A stretch of 64,000 nucleotides of DNA from Alloascoidea africana (taxonomy: Eukaryota > Ascomycota > Alloascoideomycetes > Alloascoideales > Alloascoideaceae): positions 1-64,000 of the forward strand of contig JAKTTT010000035.1 of assembly GCA_030581615.1 (NCBI GenBank), written 5' to 3'. The position numbers and the translations under genes are program-made. This document shows positions 31,862-41,732 of the stretch, piece by piece (the stretch's first letter is position 1; every line of letters begins with the position of its first letter). The notes beneath the pieces are model-generated. The model worked only from the letters and a program-made list of their open reading frames with translations, searched no databases and had not been told where the DNA came from.

Positions 31862-32470
31862 ATGGGTCTTTCGGTTGGAGGTGAGTACGAATGACAGAAA
31901 CACCGTGGGACGGGATGGGATGGGATGGGCGACAGAGCTAACTGAGCGTGCACCCCAGATCAATTCCCGGCCGTCAAGTTCAGCTACGTTCCGTACGATG
32001 CCTCGAAGCCGGAGGTGACGTCGTGCGGGATTCCCGTGGTCTACGATACGGCGAAACGCTTTCCGGGCCAAAAGATTGTGCTGGTGTCTGTGCCTGGAGC
32101 CTTCACGCCTACGTGCACGGAAAACCACATCCCCCCGTTCATCGCGAGGCTGCCGGAGCTGATCCGCAAGGGCGTGGACCAGGTGCTGGTCATGTCTGCG
32201 AACGACCCGTTTGTGCTCAGCGCGTGGGGCAAGGCTCTGCTGGGCAGCGAGGGTGCGAAGTACGCGGACCGAATTCTGTTCGTGTCGGACGGCAACGCGG
32301 CGTTCGCGCAACAGGCCGGGCTGGCGGTGGACCTGGCAGCTCGCGGCATGGGACTCCGGAGCAGACGGTTCGCGATGGTCGTCGTGGACGGCCGCGTGGC
32401 GTATCTGGGCGTGGAGCCCGCGAGAGACGTTGGCGTGGCCGGTGCGGAAGCGGTCCTGGCGAAGCTGTAG
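31862..32470 (+). CDS. AHP1: Ahp1/Pmp20-type peroxiredoxin with PTS1 (AKL)
   Basis: Type II peroxiredoxin that reduces hydroperoxides using thiols. Exons 31862-31880 (19 nt) and 31959-32470 join to 176 aa (Ahp1 has 176). The intron has a GTGAGT donor, GCTAACT branch point and CCCCAG acceptor. The product starts MGLSVGDQFPAVKFSYVPYD. The peroxidatic cysteine lies in PGAFTPTCTENHIP, and a second cysteine (TSCGIPV) sits where Ahp1 has its resolving residue. The last three residues are AKL, a good peroxisomal PTS1 and the same ending as Candida boidinii Pmp20, so peroxisomal location is likely. The downstream neighbour is PEX11 on the same strand. The coding region is markedly GC-rich. Confidence 0.94.
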
Positions 32471-32566
32471 AGCATAGCAGAGAATACTAGAGAATAGCAC
32501 AGAACACGGCGCAATACAGAACTGAGCCCAGTCTCGTAGCCCCGTAGCAGAGCCGTGGAAATCTGG

Positions 32567-32616
32567 GGAAACCTCGCTTAGAACCTCGCTGGAAACCTCG
32601 CTGGAAACCTCGCTGA
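32567..32616 (+). repeat. Tandem GGAAACCTCGCT repeats
   Basis: Four imperfect copies of (GG)AAACCTCGCT follow one another between the peroxiredoxin stop and the PEX11 promoter. A short direct repeat, possibly regulatory for PEX11; no known factor is recognised. Confidence 0.6.
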
Positions 32617-32669
32617 GCGGCTCCGGTCGGCGGTGGCCGGGATGGCAGCGTTCCGAGGATGCTGGGGGA

Positions 32670-32684
32670 TATAAAGTATATAAA
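32670..32684 (+). promoter_or_regulatory. TATA boxes of PEX11
   Basis: TATAAAGTATATAAA gives two overlapping-spaced TATA elements 84-98 bp before the PEX11 ATG. A strong TATA fits an inducible gene, as PEX11 is in other yeasts growing on fatty acids. I could not find a convincing full oleate response element. Confidence 0.6.
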
Positions 32685-32767
32685 CCCCATATACCTCGCT
32701 CGACGTCTCCACGCTCGCTCTTCCGCTTGCTCGACTCCTTCCAGTATCGCAGTATCGCAGTATCGCC

Positions 32768-33738
32768 ATGGCCTCCGAGATCAAAGCTTGCACGCTGTCT
32801 GCCAACGTCTCCCACTTGAACAAGTTCCTGGAAAAAACCGGTATGCGTTTCGTACCCCCACCATTGGTTCCATTGGTTCGTACCACACTGACCTCTCTCT
32901 GACTCTTTTCTTTGCACAAAGCGGGGAGGGACAAACTTCTTCGAGTGATCCAGTACTTTTCCAGATTTCTTTCGAATGCCCTCAAGACGAAATACGGCCT
33001 CATTTTGCAAGTTGCCATTGGCAAAGATGCCTCCTCGTTGATTGCGTTCCTCAAAAACTTGCAGGAGCAACTTTCAACTGCTCGAAAGTTGTTCAGGGTG
33101 CTCAAACCCGTTGCGAGTGTTACTGCCGCCGTCCAGACCTATAACGTCACCGTGAAGGACTACTCGTTGTCGAAGATAACAATCAAGTCGGCCCAGATCA
33201 TTCGTCAGCTCTGTCTTGCCTTCTTTTTGACCCTGGATACTCTCATCTGGGTATGTTTGTGTTCATCTGAGATCTGAAATCTGACATCTTCCCGTCTCCC
33301 CCCGCGGAAATACCAAAATCTAACACTTTTTTTTTTTTTTTTGTAAATCTATAGATGACCAAAGCCAAGGTCATAAAGCCATCGAAGGAAACGACAAAGT
33401 TCATTGCAGACAATACAAACCGATTCTGGCTCTTGGCCTTGTGGCTCAACATTCTGACCTCCTTGATCAAGTTGTCCAATTCCAGAGCCCAACTAAAGGC
33501 AGTCAAGGCCAAATCCGCCAAATCCAGCGTTGAAAAATCCGACATTTACCAACAGGAAATTGAAAAAATCGAGGCTGCACAGGACGCACTCAAGACCCAA
33601 CTTGTTTGGGATGGTCTTGATTCCACCATCCCCCTTTTCGGGTTAAAATACTTGAAAGTCGATGAGACTTTGATCGGACTTGCCGGATTCATCACATCGT
33701 CCTTGGGATTCAGACAGGTTTGGAAATCGGTTAAATAG
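32768..33738 (+). CDS. PEX11: Pex11, peroxisomal membrane elongation factor
   Basis: Pex11 remodels and elongates the peroxisomal membrane and so sets peroxisome number; it also influences medium-chain fatty acid oxidation. Exons are 32768-32840, 32922-33250 and 33355-33738, giving 261 aa (236 in S. cerevisiae). The product has the Pex11 N-terminal amphipathic helix region (LSANVSHLNKFLEKT, GRDKLLRVIQYFSRF), a hydrophobic segment LCLAFFLTLDTLIW, NTNRFWLLALWLNILTSL and a C-terminal hydrophobic segment. Both introns (GTATGC and GTATGT donors, polypyrimidine tracts before the acceptors) join in frame. The gene follows the AKL-tagged peroxiredoxin 297 bp downstream on the same strand. Confidence 0.95.
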
Positions 33739-35025
33739 TTTCCATACTCATCTCTCTAGCTCTCTTTCTCTCTCTCACATATACATGCAACTGTACCGGA
33801 ATATTTTTCTATTTTTTTTTTTCACCTTAGCTTGGCTCTAAGAACGAACCACTCCAGCCAAGCATATAATTGTATGGGCCAAGGCTCTACAATTTGCGTG
33901 ACAGTATTGTTGGGCACACCAATTTTCTGGAAAACTATTGCCATCGGACCGTGGATAAACACAATAGAGATGAGTTCATTTCATCCCGTAGTTCTGTCTG
34001 GTGTTCCCCCAGGGTGGTGAAGACATACATGGTCCGGTTTGTGCCATTTTGGCGTTTTGGCATTTTGACATTTTGGATTATTCTGACAGTTTCAGCTAGG
34101 CGGGAGGCTTTTCGCACATACTATACACTAACTCAGCCTTCCCTTCCTTCCAAAATCCCCAAAATCGCCTGGAAGCGAAACGGAAACATTCATTTCATGT
34201 TTCCCCCATTTTCTCTACTTTGAGCCTTTTCTATTCCGTTTTAAGTGAAGTGGCAAATCCGCCATAACCGTAAACCGTCTGCAACAGTCGGTTTGGCTTG
34301 GTTTCGTCTGATCTGATCCACACAACATGGCATGTGTTTGAATACCACCATGTTCTGGGGGTTTTCAAACACGGCATCGCCTACGGGGACCTGGAACTCG
34401 ACACCCATTTCCCTCTGTCTTCGGGACAGCTAGTACATTGTAAAACAGGAGAAGCAGAATTCGGGGTCTCGTCTCTACAATAATAGCACGAGCAACAGGA
34501 CCAACATAGTTTATTTTTATTTTTTTTTATTATTCATATTGCTTTCCAATCTTGAGGCATCGGGCTTTTTTGACACCTTCTCCGATCGCGAAGACCAGTG
34601 CTGCCTTTCTTTTTTTGCCCTTCTTTTCCCTTCTTCTGTTTTCTTTTCTTTTTTATTTTACCCATGAGTTGTTCAAAAACAAAAACAAGATTCACAGACT
34701 TGTTATACTTGAAAACTATTTCACAGTAAAGGAAACAACGACGACCGGTCATCTCCCAGTGGGTCTCCACATTTATCTACACGAATCTTCCAAAACAAGA
34801 AAAAGAGAACGTGCACGCCAAATTATTCAACCTGTTTGAAGTTCAATGCATTCCACTCAGCACGACAAACACCTGGTGAATAACCTTTTGATGGTATGCT
34901 TCTAATCGTCAAGAAAGGACCAGACCCAAACCCTTACCTCCCAATTCAGGTCAAGCTCAGGAAAAGCTGGATTGGAACGCTTTCCTTTCCGGCTTGCCTC
35001 TCTCTTTGGCTCTGTGTCCTTCTAG

Positions 35026-35057
35026 ACTAGTACTAGTACTAGTACTAGTACTAGTAC
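35026..35057. repeat. (ACTAGT)n palindromic tandem repeat
   Basis: Just over five uninterrupted copies of ACTAGT, each unit itself a 6-bp palindrome. The array can fold into a hairpin in many registers, and it contains repeated CTAG, a tetranucleotide often under-represented in genomes. Confidence 0.85.
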
Positions 35058-35079
35058 GTAACTATGAGATCACACAAGT

Positions 35080-35532
35080 ATGCTAATAATCTCGAGATAT
35101 CAGAGCTTCTGGCTCTCAGACCTCAACGTGCCCAACGCCATCGCCATCAACGCCTGCTGCTACATTCCAGGAGTGACGACGCCGAATAACACTCCGTTCA
35201 GCACCAGTCCTTCCAGCCCTGAGCTCGGGGCCACCGACCAAGGCGACGAAGTCGACGACGAGGCCGACGACAAAGTCGACCTGGCGGATCTGGACAGCCT
35301 CGTGCTCCAGTGTTCCCGCCGCCGTGCTCTGGCACCGGCCCTAGCACCAGTTCTGGCACCAGTTCTGGCACCAGCTCTGGCACCAGCCCGTCCTCTTGAT
35401 ATCGACACGGTCTCGCACTCGTGCAATGGCCAGCTCGCGAAGGAGCACCCGTCTCTGTCTCTGTCTCTGTCGCTGTCTTCGTATCCGTACCCGTTTCCCG
35501 TGCCGCCGACTCCGCCGCCGTCACCGATGTGA
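35080..35532 (+). CDS. Doubtful ORF, 150 aa, low complexity C-terminus
   Basis: Opens MLIISRYQSFWLSDLNVP and is followed by NAIAINACCYIPGVTTPNNTPFSTSPSS, an acidic patch, and then an Ala-Pro-Leu repeat and a Ser-Leu repeat produced by microsatellites. No family recognised. An equally long frame exists on the opposite strand (35726-35160), encoding Gly-Ala-Arg repeats. Either could be an accident of high GC content. Confidence 0.2.
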   Translation: MLIISRYQSFWLSDLNVPNAIAINACCYIPGVTTPNNTPFSTSPSSPELGATDQGDEVDDEADDKVDLADLDSLVLQCSRRRALAPALAPVLAPVLAPALAPARPLDIDTVSHSCNGQLAKEHPSLSLSLSLSSYPYPFPVPPTPPPSPM

Positions 35533-35785
35533 GCGACGGCGCTACGCTTGTCTCTACATACCCGTCTGTCTCTGTCTCTGTTCTGTTCTGTTCTGTTCTG
35601 TTCTGCTCTGCTGTGTAGCCTGTCCATAACTCCATACGAATCAATTCTTCGCACGGACAAAAGGAATCCTCCATCCCCCCCCAAACACCCGTGCACCCCC
35701 GCCCGCTGGGGCAAATTCCATCTCACCCGGCCACTTCTCCTGTTTGCGCTCCTGCTCCACCGGATGATGGCTTAAAGGTCCCACC

Positions 35786-38102
35786 ATGATGTCGGTTTCC
35801 ACCTCTGTTCCCTCCTCGCTGAAGGACGTCGCCTCGACCTCCAGCAACAAGGTCGTGGCCGCCCGGCAGATCTTCGACCGCCTGGAGCGCTACGTCCAGC
35901 GCCATGACATGCTGGATATGGATGGTAAGCGCACCCCAATGTCAACTCTTCCAAGGGATTCTTTGCCCTTTGCCCTTTGCCCTTTGCCCCAATTCCCAAT
36001 TCCCAATTCCATTTACTAACGTGCTCTTGTCTAGACGTTGCCGATGATCTTGCCTCGTTGAAAGAGTTTGGCAGGAACCCGGAAAACGCCCAGTTTTTCA
36101 AGCCAAACGATCTTTCAACTCTGTTCGAAATGATACCCTTGGTCCAGACCTGTGAAGGAGATGCTGATCCATCCCAGTATCGAACCTATCACCATAGAAA
36201 CTCTCATGGCTCCGATAAAAATGAACGAAAATGGGAACCAATCGTTCGGCGGAATAGTCATCGAGATACTCGTCTATCCGCTGTAAAAGTCCCTTCCCAA
36301 GTCGTTATAGACATCTACATTATACTAGGCAATGCACTTTTGCTTAACCACGAACTTCTCTACGGATGGCGATGTGTAAAGTATTTGAAAACCATCTTGG
36401 TCGACTATGGGGTATGCTATATCCCTTTTTTTTTTTTGTTGTCTTCTCTTGACTAACAACACAATTTTCTCAGTCTACAAATGACTCCAAGTCCGATATC
36501 CCAATTGGTAGAGTACTATTTCTACTAACCTACGACAAGGATAACAATTACTCGGAGGAAGCCGTCACGCAGATCTGTCAAATAATCAATTTCAAAATCC
36601 ACGGCTATGAAAGACGCTACTTTTGTAATAGTGACGAACGAGATTTACGATTCCAACTGGGTGATAACCAAGTCATAAATTCCTTCATTGAACTCATGAA
36701 GTGTGAGTTCAACATGAGCCATTACTATAGCAATACAGCCATGCCAATCCTTTCACGGTATGATACTTATGTCCTTTTTTTTTTCACTCTTTGAGTTTCA
36801 AAAATATTAATCATTTTTTCTAGATCTTCCTCTGCTCTCATATCAATAATCGCCACAATTGGCTTCAAACCACAATACACAAAATTGCTCCAGTACACAT
36901 GCAATACCCTTCTATCACTTTCTGTAGTTGAAACCAGCAACACCTCGGAAATTTCCCCAGATACCATCTTGCCTCTCACCAGCATTTATTCCTCCTTGTC
37001 AAAGTCCACCTGTATTAAATTCATATATGCGTTAACTGATTTTTTGCGGTTTTCTCTCCCCTCGATTTCAGAAATCGAGCAGTCGAATCAGGATTTACTC
37101 AGCATGAACACAACAACAACAACAACAGAAGCAGGAAACAATGAGGGAGTAGTGCCTCCAATTATAAATCTTAACGGGAACGAAGAAAAAGAAAAAATAC
37201 TGAATCCGTTACTATCTCTTGTTTTCAACCTTTCAAAATGTTTATGGGCAGTGGACGTAAACCATATGACTCGAGAGCATTCGGAAACCGTATCCCAGTC
37301 AAAACAACTATTAAAAATGCTTCTTTTACCCAACAAACGGCCGTTGGCCACGAAAATAGTAGCGGGCACGGCAGCAAGTTCCAAAGACGACTTGGGACTT
37401 GTGTTATTAAAACTGACTACAAGTTTTTTGTCTTTGTCCAACAGGGACATCATCACGGAACTTTTGTTTCAAATTTCAGATAGAAATGCACGGACTTTGA
37501 TCTCCAACATTGGATTTGAGTATGCATCGGGGTATCTCGTTTCACATAGTATCCCCATTCCTGAAGACACTGGGAATGAAAATGACGATTCCATGAGCTC
37601 CAGCAATATCAGTAGCAGCGATTTTAGCCATTTCGCGAAAGGTGGTGGCGAGCCTATATTGAATCCTCTAACGGGTCAGTATCTAATACCTTCTCCAATG
37701 GCGTCACGGAACGGGAGTGTAAGCACGAGTTCACGTCAAGGACCTGGAGGACTTGGAGGAGGACTTGGAGGGCATTTTTCTGGAAGTATCAGTGGGAGCA
37801 GTGGTGTTGGATCGTTTAACAGCAATTATGTTGATAATGATAACGATAACGAAGCTGCAGGTCTTGAGGAAGGAGAAGATGGAGATGGAGATGGAGATGG
37901 AATGCCTGGTTTAAGGCCCAGAGACAGTATGACGATGGAGGAGAAAGAACAAGAGGCTGAAAAATTGTTTGTTTTGTTTGAGAGACTTCGAGCAAATGGG
38001 GTCATCAATGTGGAAAATCCAGTCCGAACTGCGGTTGAATCAGGACAACTGGCGTCATTGGATGATAAAATCAAAGAGGCTGATGAATCCGAAAGTGATT
38101 GA
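35786..38102 (+). CDS. RIC8: Ric8/synembryn, G-alpha chaperone and exchange factor
   Basis: Ric8 folds and activates G-alpha subunits independently of receptors. Exons 35786-35924, 36035-36411, 36474-36757 and 36824-38102 join in frame to 692 aa. The assignment rests on the helical-repeat architecture, on the NPLTGQ motif and on the C-terminal signature MEEKEQEAEKLFVLFERLRANGVI, then NPVRTAVESG, which is characteristic of synembryn proteins. Low-complexity Gly/Asp insertions precede that signature. Donors are GTAAGC, GTATGC and GTATGA; acceptors are CTAG, TCAG and CTAG. S. cerevisiae lacks RIC8, so its presence is informative. Two adjacent ATGs (35786, 35789) could both serve as start. Confidence 0.87.
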
Positions 38103-39007
38103 TAATTGAGATTCAATCAGCAAGAATACAACCGATAAAAAAAAAATTGAAAAAAAAAGTGAAAAAGAAAAAGAAAAAGAACTAAAAGAAACTAGAACAC
38201 GGGGGTCTATCGTTTATCATTCTTTACTTTTGTGTGTGATTTTGTTACTAATGTTTGTTTCCTCTTTCTTTTTTTGAAGCACTTTTTTTTTGTTTTTGTC
38301 CATCGTGGGATTGCTCCTTATGAAAGAAAAGAAAAAAAAAAAAAATCGAAAAAAAATTTCTAAAGATCAAGTCTTTTACTTCTTTTTAATGAGAGATGTA
38401 TTATCATGATTATTCTAACGTTGGTTTATATTCCCTTTTTCCTTTTCTCTTATTATTATTATTATTATTATTATTCCGTCTTTTGTTTCTCTTTTGCTGT
38501 TGTATAATCAATTAGTTTTCATTTTTTTTTTTTTTTCATGCCTTTTTCTTCTTTTTCCGGCTAATACAGAGACATAAAATGAAATAATTGAAGAAAACAG
38601 ATAAAGAAACAGGAGAGAAAAGCTAGAACGAGCCAAACTTTTGAACATCAATGCTATCTATGTGTACCCCCAACTGTGCCCTATAGGCAATTGAATAGAA
38701 TAGAATAGTAGAATTGTGGACCAGATAGACAATGCACAAGGGCTCTTTTTCAATTTTTTGGGAGGGAGGGATTTTGTTTTTGTTTCTTAGCTAGTAAATT
38801 TCAAACTGTGCAAACCAACACCACTATACAATGCAAATTGAAAGAAAGAGGTAGAGAAATAGAGACATAATAGATCTACCGAACATGTCGGTTAAATAAA
38901 ACACAAAAAGATGGATATTTCATATTCCAAACTGAAACGCAAGAGGAAAACGGGCAACGGGAGGTGAAACTGAGAATAGGAGGAAACAAGTTGAGGATGA
39001 ACAAACG
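38103..39007. other. Convergent 3' flanks, AT-rich
   Basis: 905 bp between the stop codons of RIC8 and the minus-strand gene to its right. It contains A/T homopolymer runs and an (ATT)n microsatellite at about 38450-38475. No gene or RNA is seen. Confidence 0.6.
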
Positions 39008-39919
39008 CTAGGAAAAAGAGCATATCCCAATGAAGGATATACAGAGATCTTGGCACTCCTTTGGCGATTGGCCACGAAACACGGCCTTGGGGACTTCTTC
39101 CACGGGAACAAGACCTACTGCTTCTCCAGCTGCCGCAGTCTCAGTGGCCGTTGGGGTTGGGGTTGGGCCCGAGGGTGAGTTCGAGGCAGCACACACGGAC
39201 AGCCGCGAGGCCGAGGCCGAGATGGACGAGATGGAGGACGTGGGCGTGGTCGGCGGCGTGGGCACCGGAGAGGCCGAGGTCGAGGACCGCCGCGACAGGC
39301 GAGGCTTGGTCTTCGGGCTCGTGGCGACGGGCGAGGAATGCTGCTGGTAGCAGTTGATGTTGGAGCTGGAGCTGGAGCCATTGTTTTTGCGACTGGCGCT
39401 GCGTGATCTTGTCGGAGTATAGTCTCTGGAGGTGCTGGAGCTGGAGCTGGAGCCCGTCATCGTTCTCGTTCGGGTTCTCGTTCTCGTTCTCGTGCTCGTG
39501 CCCGTGCTCGTTCGGTCCGAGACCCCCATGGCCAGGGCGACCTCGCGCGATTCGTCGTCGTCGTCGGGAAAGTCCACGAGGTAGAAGTCGATCCGCAGAA
39601 TGTTGTTCTGGAGAAGCGCCTGGATCCGGAACTGCTTGCCTATCAGGTCCTGTTGGCGGTTGTAGTGGATTGTTCCGGACGAAAAGCCCGAGAACTTGCC
39701 CAGGGACGAGCCCACTGCCTTCACGCTGGTTCCCTTGAGCTCAACCTACAACAGCAACAGCCAAAGCATGTGAGATAGCGGTTAGAATAGCAGTTTGGAA
39801 ACAAAGTGAAACATTGGTGCTGATTAGCATACTCGAAAGCCCGTAAGCCCGAACGACGAGCCTCGTATGTCGACCGTGCACTCCGTGGAGTAGTGGTATG
39901 TGTAGGATGTCGAGGACAT
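39008..39919 (-). CDS. Unrecognised protein, two exons, 274 aa
   Basis: Exons on the minus strand are 39919-39833 and 39745-39008, with a GTATGC donor, TTCTAACC branch and TTGTAG acceptor; the join is in frame. The first 105 residues look like a folded beta-rich domain. It opens MSSTSYTYHYSTECTVDIRG, then VELKGTSVKAVGSSLGKF, FSSGTIHYNRQQDLIGKQ, NILRIDFYLVDFPDDDDE. The rest is a disordered tail with Thr-Arg repeats, Ser runs and a Pro/Thr/Ser stretch, then a short hydrophobic end. No signal peptide is apparent. I do not recognise the family. The clean splice structure and the contrast between an ordered head and a repetitive tail support a real gene. Confidence 0.68.
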
Positions 39920-41732
39920 TGGTCGGGAGCAGACCTGGCGGATTAAGGCGAGAGAGTGCGAGGACTGGACTGTTGGTGAATGAAGAAGAGTAGTGGGAAA
40001 GAGAAGAGAATAAGGGTGTGGAGATTTCAGATTTCAGCCAGAAAGAAAAAAAAAAGTTTGCTCGCTGCCAACAGCAATTTCCAACAGCCGGCGCCGCCAG
40101 TCCTTCTGCTGCTGATCGAGAGCGAGAGCGAGAGCGAGAGCGAGCAAAAGTGCGAGCAAAAGTGCAAGCAAAAGTGCTAGCAGGCGCAAGTGAAAGCGAA
40201 AGCGAAAGCGAAAGCGAAAGTGCACTGAGCATCCATGTCGACTTTCTCCCGGCGATCGCTATCAGAAGAGCTGGCACTTCCAGCAGAAAGGCAGAAACGT
40301 AGAGATGAAGGATAGCGGAAGGGATCGATCGCACCCTTCATTTTTCGTATCTGGTGCAGTTCCAACATGGGAATCGGGAATCAAGGTCGGCTTCTTTTTC
40401 TCATCCGCGCGAGTGAAATTGTGTACGAGAGACAGGACACAAGTCTTGGGGAATTGGTATGTCTGTGCTGAATGGACCAAGAGGCGAGAGGAGAGGTTCG
40501 TCTCATTTATAGAGGTCCCGTCTGGTCTTGTATCTTTTCCAACTTCTTTCTTCTCGTAAACTCTATCTTTATTGTGTTTGTTCCAATTGTCATTTGCTCT
40601 TGGTGACATGTATATGTATGAGGATCGTCCATACGACTTGTTCTACGAGTCAGAATTGGATGCCTCCATACAATGATTTTCAATGATTTTCAATGATTTT
40701 CTGGTTTCCATCAAGAGTTGCAATTGCAATTGGAATTCACCCATCAATTGCAAAAGCACGTTTCTGGGAAAAACAAGACATAGTGAAAAGTGAAAAGTGA
40801 AAAGTGCCAAAAACAAATTAAAACCACACTGCAGTGTTCATGTCGAATCAAATTTCAAAATTCCAGCGGTTCTTCAAACTCAAAAGTAAAGTCCATGAGA
40901 TGGGTATCATTTCACCCGTTTCTCATCTGTGCTGGGTGGTTTCTGTATGTTTTGCAAGTGTCCCGAGCGTTTCAAAGCTTCAAAGTTTCAAAGTTTCAAA
41001 GTTTTGGGGTTGTCTCGAGAAGGGCAAGTCGATGCGATATGGACAGCTTACCGGATCATCCACCAGCTTCAGCACCAGCACCAGCACCAGCACCAGCACC
41101 AGCACCAGCACCAGCACCAGCACCAGCATCAGCACCAGATAAGACAATCGGTGCTGGGCGAGGACCAGGATACATTGGAACTGGTAATTGCCAACGGTTG
41201 CGCTGGATGGGACAGAGGACGGACGAGTTGGATTCGAACCAACGAATCGCCAGCGCCAGATGAATTTACTATTTGTTTGCTGATTTCTCCAATGTCGCCA
41301 TTTAGATGAATTCTTATGGAATTTTAGTTTTCAGCTGGGAATCAAGATGGTGATGTCTTTACCCAAGGAATTGGTTTTAGTAGCACCAGTTGCAATGTAA
41401 ATGTTAAAAAACACTGATAAATCAATGCTTGGAAAATCGCGATAACGATAAGCTCTATACGGTTGTTCACTAAAACTTTATGCAATATAAAGGTTCCCGC
41501 AAAAGTGCTGACATCGGTGGAGATTACGATTACGATTACGATTACAATTACAAGATTAGAATTTAGATTTAACCATGGCCATGTCTCCTCCAAATCCAAA
41601 TCATCCCTGATTCTTCTTCAATCAGATCAACCACTACTGCTACTACTGCTACTGCTACCACTACCACTACACAATCACACCCAGTCTCAAGCTTTCCCTC
41701 ACAACAGAAACACAGAAACACAGTAAACGGAA
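39920..41732. other. 1.8-kb divergent intergenic region with microsatellites
   Basis: Lies between the unrecognised minus-strand gene and the amidase. It holds GAGAGC (about 40115-40145), AAAGTGC(AAGC) (about 40145-40180), GAAAGC (about 40190-40222), CAGCAC (about 41064-41139) and GATTAC (about 41520-41550) micro-repeats, and an isolated tRNA T-arm-like sequence at 41227-41243. I support no protein gene here. Confidence 0.55.
41227..41243 (-). other. Isolated tRNA T-arm / B-box-like sequence
   Basis: On the minus strand, GTTGG-TTCGAAT-CCAAC is a perfect 5-bp stem and 7-base T-loop, and contains GGTTCGAATCC, an exact TFIIIC B-box. No matching acceptor strand, D-arm or anticodon arm is found at tRNA spacing. 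It may be a tRNA relic, an isolated TFIIIC (ETC-like) site, or chance. Confidence 0.35.

Larger units (their letters stand above)
33739..35785. other. 2-kb gap between PEX11 and RIC8
   Basis: The left part (to about 34860) is the PEX11 3' flank and AT-rich sequence with T tracts and no open frame I support. At about 35026-35057 lies an ACTAGT tandem run. From about 35060 to 35730 the sequence turns GC-rich with overlapping long frames on both strands and CTGT-type microsatellites (about 35450-35475, 35577-35605). A small exon-like ATG frame starts at 35064 (MRSHKYANNLEISELLALRP). I cannot decide whether there is a gene here. Confidence 0.5.

Noticed and set aside
41220-41340. A tRNA gene on the minus strand around the perfect T-arm
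   Set aside because: No acceptor partner for the 3' strand, no D-arm or anticodon arm at usual spacing, and no good A-box; kept only as an isolated B-box-like site.
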